From contig NZ_CH672376.1 in assembly GCF_000153105.1 (NCBI RefSeq), positions 778,827 through 814,679 of the forward strand: a DNA stretch of 35,853 nucleotides, given 5' to 3'. The position numbers and the translations under genes are program-made. Source of the stretch: Blastopirellula marina DSM 3645 (GTDB lineage: Bacteria > Planctomycetota > Planctomycetia > Pirellulales > Pirellulaceae). This document shows, one piece after another, positions 8,295 through 18,000 of the stretch. The notes below the pieces were generated by a model that was not told the DNA's origin, searched no databases, and saw only the letters and a program-made list of their open reading frames with translations. Positions within the stretch are counted from its first letter, which is position 1. Each line of letters starts with the position of its first letter.

Positions 8295-9455
8295 CTAACT
8301 CCTTCCCAGGCCAAGGATTTCAGCCAGGAAGTTCACGTTCCAGCCCGTCATGCGTCTTCGCATAACGACGCTTTCCTTGCTTTTGCGTTGTTTGATCAGC
8401 GACACGGCGAGGCGTTTTAGCCACGCTAGGTTCTCCGCCGCGATGCGATTTCTCAGTCGACTTTCGTCTTCACGGAACGTTACATCGAGCGTCCAGTGAA
8501 GCGAATTATCGATTCCCCAGTGGCCGCGAACGGCCCCGGCGAATTGCTTCGCGTCCGGCTTCAACGAGCTAATATAATATCTCGTATCGAACGTTTCTCG
8601 TCCATTCTCTTGGCTGATGCGAATCGCGACGCCGATCGTTTTCAAGCCGCACCAATCTTCGCCAGCAGGCACTTCGTCCGGCAGCTTCAGCTGATAGTAA
8701 AACAACTTGTCGAGGCGGCCGTGCCCTTTCGCTTCTTCCTCGTGACGCTCGACCTTCACGCGATCGAAATCATTTTCCAACTGCGTCGTGATGTAGTCGC
8801 GCACTTGCTCGTGCAGCCGCTCTTGGTTTCCTTTGAGCGCGAGAACGTAATCTCCCTTGCCAGCGATAATCTTCTCCGCGACGTCACGTTGGCAGCCTGC
8901 CGCGTCGAGCGTGACGATCGCTTTACTGACGTCGATTTGTGCGATTAGTTCGGGGAATACGACGATTTCGTTCGACTTGTCGGCGGCCGCCACTTGCCCG
9001 AGACTAACGCCTGCCCGGACCGCCCAGGCGCTCACTAGGCATAGCGGTCCGAGTCCTTTGCCGCGATCATGAGATCGCCGCAGCGTCTTGCCGTCGATCG
9101 CGATGATCTCTCGCGCATCGCTTTCGTTCGTCGCTTCCTGCCGCATCGCAGTCAGCCATTCGTCAAAGCATTGTTGAAACGCACTCGGCTTGAGCAGCGC
9201 GAGCAATCGACCGATCATGTCGTGCGAAGGAATGCCGCCTGGCAGTTCGAGTCGCTTCTTTAACCAGTCGGCATGCGCTTCGACCCAGATGGCGATCGAC
9301 CGCGGCCCGTCCGCCCCGGCGATCACCGCGAGCACGCAAATGACGAGCAAGTCGCCAAGTAAATGCTTAAGATTGATATGGCAACGCGGATCATCAAGCT
9401 CCGCAAAATATTCGAGAATCGAAACGACATCGTCCTGATCAACCTAGCGAGACAT
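8295..9455 (-). pseudogene. ISAs1-family transposase with an early stop codon
   Basis: The frame matches ISAs1-type transposases throughout: SILEYFAELDDPR near the start, LLVICVLAVIAGADGP, IIAIDGKTLRRS with the first catalytic Asp, IVTLDAAGCQ with the second, and HWGIDNSLHWTLDVTFREDESR toward the catalytic Glu region. The ATG at 9455 reads Met-Ser-Arg and then TAG at 9446-9444, after which homology continues in the same frame. Translation could restart only from a non-ATG codon such as the TTG at 9350, which would drop about 35 conserved N-terminal residues. It is therefore probably inactive unless the stop is misread. I could not find convincing terminal inverted repeats. Confidence 0.75.
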
Positions 9456-9770
9456 CGGCTCTTTCTGCAGCGCGTGACGGGCAATCGGAAAACCGATATC
9501 ATCGCAGAATTGAGCCGGAGGCGCTACGCTAAATTACCCAAAGTCCGCGCTGGCTGTGCAGTCCTGGCATGCGGTGTCTACCATCGGAAGTCAGTCGGCG
9601 CTACTATGAAATCAATTGTCGCGAGATTGGCATCTTGAAAGAAAGCGTCAAAACAAGCATGGAATACCTAGCGGGAGGCCTTATCCCCCCAAATCAATGG
9701 ATAAACAAAAGTTGCCACCAATAGATTGCCGATTACGCTAATAGGACCAGAAAGCCAGGCGAGAGCTCCT
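9456..9770. other. Intergenic region, no gene seen
   Basis: This stretch of about 315 bases separates the ISAs1 transposase from the start of the 9771 gene cluster. It should contain the upstream end of the ISAs1 element and the promoter of the cluster. I found no convincing inverted repeat, coding frame or strong -35/-10 pair. Confidence 0.4.
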
Positions 9771-10451
9771 ATGCATCTTCACTTCCAATACGTACCCATT
9801 TTCATCGCGGCGATCTCGATGGCCAGTCACCTTTGGGCTGGAGAGATCTACTGTGCGCGGGCGAAAATGCCAGCTAGCACGCGATGTTGGTGCAAAGCTC
9901 CAGATGCTACTTACGAAACGTCGACGGTGGAAGCAACCGTTCGTATCGTAACAGTCGCCACAGGCAATCAGCTAGAAGCGATCGCAACTGCCGGTCTATC
10001 AAACTCCAAGTATTTTTTTCCACAACCTCCCCAACAGAATTTTGCGACAAGCGGAATCGTTTTCGATCGTATCGGAGTCGCCATTTTCGACAATGGAAGC
10101 TGCAATTGCACGGGGCGACTGCAATATGATGGCGGACACGACAAGGTGTTTCATGGCGCAAATGTTCTGGTCAAAGTGCGGGCGTTTGCTGGCCCCCCCG
10201 GTTCGCCCGATACGACCCTGGAGGGAATGCGACTCGTGTTTCAGACTCAAAAGCGAATCTGGGTGCGTCGAGATGGGGAAATCATGACCAGTTTGATCCC
10301 GACGCAGGTTGATTCTGCTTCCACATACGCCGCGACTTCCAACTATACCGTAAGTGCTAATTATACCAATTATTTGCCAGCTCTTGTCCAGCAAGATTTT
10401 AATCGAATTACGCATGTGGAAATCGTCTTCCACTACATGCACGAAATGTAA
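9771..10451 (+). CDS. Exported protein of unknown function
   Basis: I do not recognise this 226-residue protein. It starts with a signal peptide (FIAAISMASHLWA, probable cut before GEIYC), so it should be exported. The mature part opens with Cys-containing motifs (YCARAKMP, RCWCKAP), has another Cys pair (GSCNCTG) and is otherwise beta-rich with many Thr/Ser/Asn residues, suggesting a disulfide-stabilised extracytoplasmic domain. The ATG at 9771 is preferred over an upstream in-frame start because it begins the signal peptide. It is the first of three co-directional genes, with only 24 bases to the next, so it is likely in an operon with the secretin-like protein. Confidence 0.65.
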   Translation: MHLHFQYVPIFIAAISMASHLWAGEIYCARAKMPASTRCWCKAPDATYETSTVEATVRIVTVATGNQLEAIATAGLSNSKYFFPQPPQQNFATSGIVFDRIGVAIFDNGSCNCTGRLQYDGGHDKVFHGANVLVKVRAFAGPPGSPDTTLEGMRLVFQTQKRIWVRRDGEIMTSLIPTQVDSASTYAATSNYTVSANYTNYLPALVQQDFNRITHVEIVFHYMHEM

Positions 10452-10475
10452 AGCCGGTGTCATGGACGACAAGAT

Positions 10476-11246
10476 ATGAATTTCCTTGCCCAACTAGCCG
10501 CCATCGCGGTGGTCTTGAGTGCGCCTATGATTGGATTGGCGGTAGAGCCGCGTGTTGCCGGCTTGCATGACTTAGTTGTCGTCGAGCCAGGGATGCATCG
10601 CGATGGGTTGCCTGCGGTCAGCATTCGCGACTCGGGAGAGTCCTTTACCGCTGAGATTCCGCCTACGCTGCACATTCATCGTTATTTCTATAGCGGTGAC
10701 CGCGAGTTTCAGGGACCAATTATCCAAGGTGGACCTACGGTAATCATCGCTAGTCATCCGAAAACCGGCCAACGAGTCTATACCGAAGTCACCTTGGCTG
10801 CGGGAAGCCCAGTCATCGCTCATAACAAGCACGGGATCGAGTACATCTATGATCATAGTCGCATCGAAATCAACTATGGATGCGACGAGCAGTCGGTAAG
10901 GGTGAAATACCACTCTGGCCAGGGAGTTCGGCGGAACCTTGCAAATTTTCGTGAGCACGTGTTTGAAAACGCGGGTCAACATTTGGGCCAGTCGCAGACT
11001 CTAGGCGCACTGAAAGAGACAATGCATGGTGGCGGGCAATTGGCAAAGTCTGCGGTTGGCGCCGTCGACTCTTGCACTGCCAAGCTATTGAATGGCGCCA
11101 AAAGCCTAAGCAGTGCAATACCCGGAGTTACTCCGCTATCCAGTTATGCGGATGACCAGCCTGCTCGGCAGTACGAAAAACAAATTGATCGAGCCCAACG
11201 CCTAAAGGATTCGGCGTCACTCGATTTTGTGCCAACCAATCGATAA
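10476..11246 (+). CDS. Exported protein of unknown function, second gene of the cluster
   Basis: The 256-residue protein has a signal peptide (AQLAAIAVVLSAPMIGLA, cut near AVEPR). The first 150 mature residues look like a compact beta domain; IHRYFYSGDREFQGP and GGPTVIIASHPKTGQRVYTEV are distinctive but not recognised. The last third is helical and low in hydrophobicity, ending in a polar tail (QIDRAQRLKDSASLDF), which may be an interaction segment. It lies 24 bases after the previous exported protein and 86 bases before the secretin-like gene, all on the plus strand. A periplasmic partner of that channel-like protein is an inference from position only. Confidence 0.65.
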   Translation: MNFLAQLAAIAVVLSAPMIGLAVEPRVAGLHDLVVVEPGMHRDGLPAVSIRDSGESFTAEIPPTLHIHRYFYSGDREFQGPIIQGGPTVIIASHPKTGQRVYTEVTLAAGSPVIAHNKHGIEYIYDHSRIEINYGCDEQSVRVKYHSGQGVRRNLANFREHVFENAGQHLGQSQTLGALKETMHGGGQLAKSAVGAVDSCTAKLLNGAKSLSSAIPGVTPLSSYADDQPARQYEKQIDRAQRLKDSASLDFVPTNR

Positions 11247-11332
11247 TCAAGAAATGGCCCCTGTTGCAGGACGCAGCAGGGAATTACACGAACATAATTC
11301 GAGTCATCAAGCATCCAGGGAAGGAAGCTGTC

Positions 11333-14300
11333 ATGTCTCATTCTCGCACGGGGCGTGCAAACGTCGCCGTTACACTGACCATATTGCTTGTGGGCGGATT
11401 TCTAATCTTCCGTCCTGGCTGGACGTCACCCGCTGACGAAGAAACAGCGTCTACCCCTAAGTTTAGCTTGAAAAAAGAACCCGGTGGCGAGCCGGTTGTG
11501 CCCAAGTACTCCTATCAGGAGATAGAAAACAAGGTCAATGTGCCGAAGCAGGTTTATTTCTTTATCCTGAAAGATTTTGACAATGAGTTCCAACTTACTT
11601 GCGAGAATCTAAAACTAACCGGGTCAGACGCCACGATTACTTCCCTTGTGGTTCGGACTGGCGAGGGAATCGAAGTCAGTAAAATTGGAAAAGATCCTGC
11701 GAAAAATGGAAATGGCGGCTATGACGTTCCGCTGGATGTAGAAAAATTGAAAAACGTTTTTGATGGACCAAATCAAAAGACGAGAATCGAGCTGGAGATT
11801 TTGGCCTCGTATACAACACCAAATCCGGCTCCACTAAATCCGACAACCCAGACAAAACTTTTCCCAACTAATCTACAGCTGGCAATTCCATCTCCTGATT
11901 TCGCTGTCTCAACAAACGTCAACTCCAGTCTTGCCGGCGTGGAAATCGATAAGACGGCCCTTTCTGCTACGAGCGTCAAGGGCGTCAATGGAAATCCGAT
12001 ATCTCGCTATTTCCTCAATTCATCAAAATTGTCTGGCAACAAGCAGTTGTCATTTAAATTTAATGGCCTTCCCAATAACGATGGCATATTAAGCCTCTTT
12101 CACGATGAGGCGCCGTTGACGTCAATACGTCGAGCCGCTGGATTAAGCGATCCATCAATTTCATTCGAATCGAATCAATTCCTTACCTCAATTGAGAATC
12201 AAGGAATACAAGCTATCAAGGCGTTTTGGACCGATAGTTCGGGAACGCAACCGATAACGACTTCCCTTCTCTTCGAAGTCGATACGCTTGGCCCGTTCCT
12301 GGAGACTGTCCGTACGAATATCGTCGAGTACACAAATGACTCTCCCGCTAAGGCGATCGTCAATCTGGAGCTTGAGTTTGAACAAGGAGACCTCGACCCT
12401 AAGTCCGTGATAAAGGAGAACTTCATTCTTGAGCAAATCACGAAAGAAGGAGGTTTTACTCAGATCTCTTACTCCGATTCCCCAGTGATAAGTTCTGATA
12501 ATCCGAAAATCGTAACCATCAATCTGGGCGCGATCGATCTGGGGATCTTTCGGTTGCGAATTCCGCAATTTGCAGCCGATAAGTCGACGAATTCGCCATT
12601 AAAAGATCTCGCTGGGAATATCGTCGGCTCCAATGGTGCGACTGGCGCTGCTGGTGTCTCGCAAGAGTCCGTATTTGGCGTTGACCCCCAACCGCAAGAC
12701 GCCGAGCGGATCGAGTATTCAGAATTCTTGCCAACATCGCCCCAACCCGACTTTGCTCGCCGTATTAATCCAAGCGACAAAGTCGAGACCCGCGTGGTGC
12801 GGCTGTTCTATTTTCGGGACGCACACCGTGTCGCCCAGCTGATTAATCGTACGGCCGAATCGCTGAATCGTCAGGCAGTGACCTTGGCCCAACAACGGGC
12901 CGACAAGCAGCGTCAGAAAGCGGATGAAATTGCTGACGAGCGCCGCACCAAAGAGCGAGCAGCGGTTCGCGCAGCAGAAGAACTGCGCGAAATGGAAAAC
13001 CAAGCCAAAACGTTGGAGGTGGAATACGCGCGACAAGACGCGGAGCTTCGGCGACAGAAGCTGGAAGAGCAGCGACTGAAAAATAATAAGTCCGGCCTTG
13101 AATCGCAACTGAATGCGAACCCGCCCAACGCGAATACCATTCAGAATCAGATTGCTCAACTAGACGGACAGATTAGTTCTCAACAGAACACCGTTGCAAT
13201 GGCGCAGTCGGTAGCTTTCGCCTTGGCCGCGAGTGCTGATGAGATTCGCAACAATCTGCAAACAAAGCGGACGGCGGCAGCGAAGGCGAACGAAGAAGCG
13301 CTGCATCAACAAGCATTGGAGGATCGCGCTCGGGAAGATCAATTTCGGTTGGAAGTCGCCGCAGCCAACGAAGATCCAGACACTTACGCCGCCGGCAAAG
13401 TCAATTCAGTGGATTCCGTAGCCCAGTGCTCGGTTAGCGTCATCGGCGAGGGGCTGCTGCAGATTCGCGGGCCACGGAAAGGGATCGATAAGATCCGCAC
13501 GATGGTCCATCAAATCGACATGCCGCTCGGTCAGGTCAAAGTCGAGATCGTCACCGTTCAACTGAATGGAGAACGGGCTGATCGGATGGAAAAGCCATTA
13601 GGCAAGGTCGAGGCGCACATCGGCCTGGGACGGTTTTTAACCTCGCAAAGCCTGATGCTGCTACGACAAGCGGTGGTGGAAGAAGCGACCCGCGTTGCGA
13701 TGGAAGCAGATCAGGGAAATCACTATCAAGTCGATCGCGACCGCAAATACCTCTACGGTTTCTTCGGACGCGACTTCGTGGATGAATTGTACGAAATGGA
13801 TTCCGAATTTCTGCGAAGTGAGAATAAGCTGCTCGGCCTCCACTCGATGGATACCACCAGCATACATCAAGCGATGTTCATATTGGCTCTAGCGCGAAAC
13901 GATATCCGTGAACGTATTCTGCAAAATTTCATGTACAAAGTGCGAAACAATCTCGTGCAAGCCGAGTTCGACTACCGCCGCTCCGCCGAAATCTTTCCGT
14001 ATCGCACTCATCACTGGCTGCCGCATCACTCGCATGAAAGGATCGATGGAAATACGCTTTATCGAGTCGTCTTGAATAACAACGAGCGGTACCATTTTCG
14101 CAGCTTTCTGACCTTCTTCTCGGCAAACGAAATGTTGCTGAATGGCGACGGTTGCCCGCCGACTGGCAACGTCGAGTTTGCGTCGTTTGAAACCGCCAAC
14201 GCGATGAATCCGATGCAGCGCGAGTTCATTCGCCTGGCGCAAATCTTCAAAGCGCGGCTCATCTCAGAATTGGAGCTAAAACAACGCGTCATTGAACGTG

Positions 14301-16549
14301 CGATGATCGAAGACTCTCGAGAATTCGACGTGCAGGCCGAGGAACAAGCGGCTAACGCAATTCGGCCCCAAGTGCTGCGAGCGATCACCAATTTGCAAAC
14401 GCAACGATTCAAGGCGAGCGAGGAACTCGCGAAACAGAGACTGGCGGGGTTTGCAGTGCTACGAACGATTGAGAGTAATAGAGAAAACTTGAGATCTGAG
14501 ATCAATAGACTTATAGCAAAAGCGCAGCAAACGGTATTGCAGGATGGCCAATTCAAGAGACTAGATGAAATACCTTACTCACTCTTTTTTGGTGAAATGC
14601 TATCGCTGGAACAAAAAAAAAGTCTACTCCAGGAATTGAAATCCTTCACAAAATCTCTCGAGCCACAGATCCTAAAGATTGTGGAAGCCATTGAGCAAAA
14701 CACGCCTGAGCGTGAAAACCCACACCAGGATGATCGTTCGAAATACCTGAGGAAACTGAAAGCCTATACGGCCGCAAACAAACTGATACAGGAATCGGTG
14801 GTCACAGACTTCAGTCGAACGACAGTTGATACACCGCTAGGAAAGGCAGTGACCCAGTTTCAAGCTTTATACGAAAGCCTCCTCATAAATGATTATGCCG
14901 CTAGTCTTGATTGGCAACAGCAGTATTGGGAAAAGTGTGGGCTAGAATTTGCCGAGTTGCTTGCCGCCGCTTCCCCTGTCAATCTCGATTCGCCTAACGC
15001 GATCAGCGATGTAAATATGCAGTTTAACAACATAAAACTCAAGCTAGAGAAGTCAAGCAACAAGCCAGAATCGCGGCAGTTGCTTGCAGCAGCCCAGACA
15101 TTGATCGATGGCATTCAGCAGCTAGAAATCGCGATCGAGCAAAAAAAGAACGCAGAAGGATTCTTGCACGAGACTCGCCGTTCGCTGCAACACCGCAAGC
15201 TGCTCGACTTCTTTATCGAAGAGCAAGAAGAAAAGGTGATTGACCTGCTGGAAGGGACGCGAGCGCACATCTCCCAGATGGATAACTACCTCAAGCGTCT
15301 GATGGTGGCGCTGGAGGATGACTTTAATCTGCAATTCTACGAGCCGGCGTTTGTGAGAATTCGCAGTGCCGCCAGCGAGTGGGACGTGACGTTGGGTCAG
15401 GTCGAGCGGACGTCGATCTTGACCAACAATCGCGCCTTCGCCAAAGTGACTCCGCAGGCGACGATGGAGTTCGACCTCCCGAAGCGTGATATCGCCATCG
15501 TTGAAGCGTTTGACGGAGCAAAGGCGCTCTTGCAAGATTACGGCGCCCTGGCGAACGATCCCACGTTTTTGGCGGCCGCTCAGTTGATGGGGGGAGCGCA
15601 GCCGAATGGGGTCGTGCAGAACCTCTATCCCAGCCTGCCTACGAACAAAGATGAAGAGCGGTTGGGATTTAGCACCCCGCAGCCCAACCAAAGCGGGTCG
15701 GCGCTGCAAGACTTAGTGCCCGATCCATCGATTTACAAGTTTGAAACGGGAACCGGCTTTGAGATTCGGCCGGTAATCCAACCAGACGGCTATTCGATCA
15801 TCTACGACTTCAACTACATGTACACGACCAATATTCGTGAACCTGTCCAAGCAGATGAAAAACATCTGGGACGTATCAAGCGACATTTTATCAACACTCA
15901 AGTTCAGACATCGAGTTTTGAATTACGATTGATCAGCCGCTATCAAGTGGCGCTGAAGGCGGCGCGAACTTCGCAAGGGGTTCCGCTATTGCAGGATATT
16001 CCCGTCGTCGGCCTGGCGTTTCGGCCGCTTCCAAGCGACGAGTCCTCGATTCAGCAGAACGTCATCCTTGGGCAAACGGTAGTCTATCCCACGCTGTACG
16101 ACTTGATGGGACTACGTTGGGCTCCGAGCGTGGTGGACCTGAATCATACGAATGCTCGAGATGCGGAGCACACCGTGCGAGGAAGATATCAATCGGTCAA
16201 GAATTCGATCGACGAAATCTCGAAGAAGAGGTTCGATGACTTTATTGGAACACCTCGTGAAACTCCCCAGCATCATCGCCCTGACTTGTATCATCAGAAC
16301 GAGTTGCCGTCTCCCTATCATCCCAACGGCTATCGCTATGAACAAATGAAACCGGAAAATGATCCAACCGGGCGCGGATTTGAAATTCCCGATCGCAGAC
16401 CGATGCCGGAGTATTCGGAACCGCCGTATGACCCTCGTTACTTCCGTCCCATTCAGCCCGAGAGCTTTGGCACGCAAGATTACCCAGCCGAATCGGTTCC
16501 CTTTGGACTCTTGCCGGCCCCGCTAGAGCAAGTCGGACCGGGCCTGTAA
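11333..16549 (+). CDS. Giant secretin-like protein with long helical insertions
   Basis: The 1738-residue protein starts at an ATG preceded by AAGGA. It has one hydrophobic segment (residues 12-30, VTLTILLVGGFLIF), and residues 50-470 are beta-rich. A secretin N-domain-like half (ETRVVRLFYFRDAHRVAQLI, about 480-505) is followed by a charged coiled coil (about 510-680). The matching second half is at about 686-746 (VSVIGEGLLQIRGPRKGID, then QVKVEIVTVQL). A mixed and then mostly helical region runs from about 750 to 1350. Secretin-like pieces resume with TNNRAFAKVTPQA (about 1363), GTGFEIRPVIQPDGYS and the signature-like GVPLLQDIPVVGLAF (about 1550). The tail is Pro-rich. Secretins form outer-membrane channels. 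The order of pieces fits a secretin split by insertions, but multimerisation is unproven. Confidence 0.65.
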   Translation: MSHSRTGRANVAVTLTILLVGGFLIFRPGWTSPADEETASTPKFSLKKEPGGEPVVPKYSYQEIENKVNVPKQVYFFILKDFDNEFQLTCENLKLTGSDATITSLVVRTGEGIEVSKIGKDPAKNGNGGYDVPLDVEKLKNVFDGPNQKTRIELEILASYTTPNPAPLNPTTQTKLFPTNLQLAIPSPDFAVSTNVNSSLAGVEIDKTALSATSVKGVNGNPISRYFLNSSKLSGNKQLSFKFNGLPNNDGILSLFHDEAPLTSIRRAAGLSDPSISFESNQFLTSIENQGIQAIKAFWTDSSGTQPITTSLLFEVDTLGPFLETVRTNIVEYTNDSPAKAIVNLELEFEQGDLDPKSVIKENFILEQITKEGGFTQISYSDSPVISSDNPKIVTINLGAIDLGIFRLRIPQFAADKSTNSPLKDLAGNIVGSNGATGAAGVSQESVFGVDPQPQDAERIEYSEFLPTSPQPDFARRINPSDKVETRVVRLFYFRDAHRVAQLINRTAESLNRQAVTLAQQRADKQRQKADEIADERRTKERAAVRAAEELREMENQAKTLEVEYARQDAELRRQKLEEQRLKNNKSGLESQLNANPPNANTIQNQIAQLDGQISSQQNTVAMAQSVAFALAASADEIRNNLQTKRTAAAKANEEALHQQALEDRAREDQFRLEVAAANEDPDTYAAGKVNSVDSVAQCSVSVIGEGLLQIRGPRKGIDKIRTMVHQIDMPLGQVKVEIVTVQLNGERADRMEKPLGKVEAHIGLGRFLTSQSLMLLRQAVVEEATRVAMEADQGNHYQVDRDRKYLYGFFGRDFVDELYEMDSEFLRSENKLLGLHSMDTTSIHQAMFILALARNDIRERILQNFMYKVRNNLVQAEFDYRRSAEIFPYRTHHWLPHHSHERIDGNTLYRVVLNNNERYHFRSFLTFFSANEMLLNGDGCPPTGNVEFASFETANAMNPMQREFIRLAQIFKARLISELELKQRVIERAMIEDSREFDVQAEEQAANAIRPQVLRAITNLQTQRFKASEELAKQRLAGFAVLRTIESNRENLRSEINRLIAKAQQTVLQDGQFKRLDEIPYSLFFGEMLSLEQKKSLLQELKSFTKSLEPQILKIVEAIEQNTPERENPHQDDRSKYLRKLKAYTAANKLIQESVVTDFSRTTVDTPLGKAVTQFQALYESLLINDYAASLDWQQQYWEKCGLEFAELLAAASPVNLDSPNAISDVNMQFNNIKLKLEKSSNKPESRQLLAAAQTLIDGIQQLEIAIEQKKNAEGFLHETRRSLQHRKLLDFFIEEQEEKVIDLLEGTRAHISQMDNYLKRLMVALEDDFNLQFYEPAFVRIRSAASEWDVTLGQVERTSILTNNRAFAKVTPQATMEFDLPKRDIAIVEAFDGAKALLQDYGALANDPTFLAAAQLMGGAQPNGVVQNLYPSLPTNKDEERLGFSTPQPNQSGSALQDLVPDPSIYKFETGTGFEIRPVIQPDGYSIIYDFNYMYTTNIREPVQADEKHLGRIKRHFINTQVQTSSFELRLISRYQVALKAARTSQGVPLLQDIPVVGLAFRPLPSDESSIQQNVILGQTVVYPTLYDLMGLRWAPSVVDLNHTNARDAEHTVRGRYQSVKNSIDEISKKRFDDFIGTPRETPQHHRPDLYHQNELPSPYHPNGYRYEQMKPENDPTGRGFEIPDRRPMPEYSEPPYDPRYFRPIQPESFGTQDYPAESVPFGLLPAPLEQVGPGL

Positions 16550-16653
16550 ACGATTGAACAAGTAATTGGAGTTGTATCCGCGTTTAGCGAATGAATCAAA
16601 GCAACAGTTACTGATGTTCGAGTTTCGACAAAGTAGCCCCGCTTGAGATGACT

Positions 16654-17394
16654 TCAGTTGCCTTCAGGAGTTGAGCCTTCAGGAGTTGAGCCTTCAGGAG
16701 TTGTGACTTCAGGAGTTGTGACTTCAGGAGTTGTGACTTCAGGAGTTGTGACTTCAGGAGTTGTGACTTCAGGACCTGCAGGGTCGGAATCGCTCTCTTC
16801 TATCTTTTGTAACTGAATTCCTGGGCGGTTGATCGTGCTGTTGCTTAAGGAAAGGGGCCCCTGTCCAACACCGTTAATGCTGAATAAGCTGGCGCTGATT
16901 CCAGAGATTTCGATATTGATAGAATTTAACTTCGTTGGAGGGGTGTCGATTCCTAGGGAAATCGGTGTCGCAGATTCCGTGAAGGCCGGTTCGACTGCTC
17001 CACCCGTTTCTGCCTCTACCTCTTTCATCTTGTTTTCTGTGACGGAAACATACTGAATATCGCCAGGAAAGAAGAGTAATTTGCAGGTATATACGTACAG
17101 CTTGCTATCGCAACAAGACTCTTGTCTTTGATGCTGTATCGACAGGGTTAAATGCTCTGAATCGTCTCGCTCTAGCCCGATTTCTTTTAGCTCCAGGGCT
17201 CGATGTCTCCCTCGAGCTTTGACATGGTGAGAAAAACCATTTCCGCGCGTGACCATTACTTGTGAGGTGAACGGGACTTCGAGAAAGAGTTTCGCATCAT
17301 TTCCACCGGCTTCAAGAGCCGGTGTGGCGGACATGACTGCGAGGCATAGGCTGAGGACGATATGCTTTGGGCATAGAGAATTATCTCGTGTCAT
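16654..17394 (-). CDS. Exported protein with C-terminal TTPEV repeats
   Basis: The 246-residue protein of unknown family has a signal peptide (IVLSLCLAVMSATPALEA) and GGAG six bases before the ATG. The mature N-terminal part (about 30-205) is beta-rich, with a Cys pair in SCCDSKLYVYTC. The last 40 residues are repeats of TTPEV changing to STPEG, a Pro/Thr-rich stalk-like tail suited to a spacer or to glycosylation. The gene overlaps a block of 15-bp tandem repeats at its 3' end, so repeat number can change without breaking the frame. It follows the gene at 17425 by 30 bases on the same strand and probably shares a transcript. It converges with the secretin-like gene. Confidence 0.7.
   Translation of the reverse strand: MTRDNSLCPKHIVLSLCLAVMSATPALEAGGNDAKLFLEVPFTSQVMVTRGNGFSHHVKARGRHRALELKEIGLERDDSEHLTLSIQHQRQESCCDSKLYVYTCKLLFFPGDIQYVSVTENKMKEVEAETGGAVEPAFTESATPISLGIDTPPTKLNSINIEISGISASLFSINGVGQGPLSLSNSTINRPGIQLQKIEESDSDPAGPEVTTPEVTTPEVTTPEVTTPEVTTPEGSTPEGSTPEGN
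16661..16780. repeat. 15-bp tandem repeats, seven copies plus a diverged one
   Basis: Units of the form (c/a)cttcaggagttg(a/t)g follow each other without gaps from 16661 to 16765, and a degenerate eighth unit ends at 16780. The unit length is a multiple of three, so slippage adds or removes whole pentapeptides (TTPEV or STPEG) from the protein encoded on the minus strand. Confidence 0.9.
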
Positions 17395-17424
17395 AAGTAT
17401 CTCCGGGAGGCGGCATGATTTGGA

Positions 17425-18000
17425 TCAGCCGATGAGACAAGTCATCAACGTAGACTCATTTGTTTGGAAGGGAAAATTCTGCGAATGATGCCGACAAATA
17501 ATTGCCGCCGCATTTTCTTCTCCGGGAAAATTCTGAACAACATGCGATACAAGAAAGTCTCTTCGCATACATCCACCGTTTTGCGACAATATTCGCCGCA
17601 TTACCATAGAAACTCTGGCGGGTAAATCTAGTACTGCTTGTTGACTGAGCAGGCTTATGTTCGACGGTCGGCTCGCGGCTTGCAGCGGAGCAGGAGCTGT
17701 GGAAAATGAGGTATCCGCCAGTTTGAGTGGCGGCTGATCTGTCAAATGCTCGCGTCCGTCAATGTTTACGACGAAGAACTCGGAGCTACCACTTATTGCC
17801 TTAGCGACAATCATCGTGAAAGCCTTCGCGGCCTGTGTTGATACAGAAGCATCGACTTGTGCTGCAAGCAATTGCTGGAGCAAAGTGATTGCTACCGGTG
17901 CTTGGGCAGCAGTAAGGATCTCTTTGATATCACCTGCAACCAGCTTTTCGACTTCGGACTGTTGACTAGATGCCGCATCGCTTGCTTTCTTCTTTGCCAT
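17425..18000 (-). CDS. Small soluble protein of unknown function
   Basis: The 191-residue protein was not recognised. It begins MAKKKASDAASSQQSEVEKL, a Lys-rich, probably disordered start without a signal peptide. A helical segment follows (about 20-70, rich in Ala, Gln and Leu), then a middle region with Pro/Ser and a C-terminal region containing RVSMVMRRILSQNGGCMRRDFL and several His/Cys residues. GGAG lies seven bases upstream of the ATG. It is the first gene of an apparent two-gene unit with the TTPEV-repeat protein (30-base gap). The contrast of a cytoplasmic-looking protein with an exported neighbour gives no functional lead. Confidence 0.55.
   Translation of the reverse strand: MAKKKASDAASSQQSEVEKLVAGDIKEILTAAQAPVAITLLQQLLAAQVDASVSTQAAKAFTMIVAKAISGSSEFFVVNIDGREHLTDQPPLKLADTSFSTAPAPLQAASRPSNISLLSQQAVLDLPARVSMVMRRILSQNGGCMRRDFLVSHVVQNFPGEENAAAIICRHHSQNFPFQTNESTLMTCLIG

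Noticed and set aside
8193-9480. Terminal inverted repeats for the ISAs1 element
   Set aside because: Several weak matches were tried on both sides, but none was long enough or symmetrically placed to set the boundaries.
16661-16780. Short regular repeats resembling a CRISPR-like array
   Set aside because: The 15-bp units are contiguous with no spacers and lie in frame inside a protein gene.
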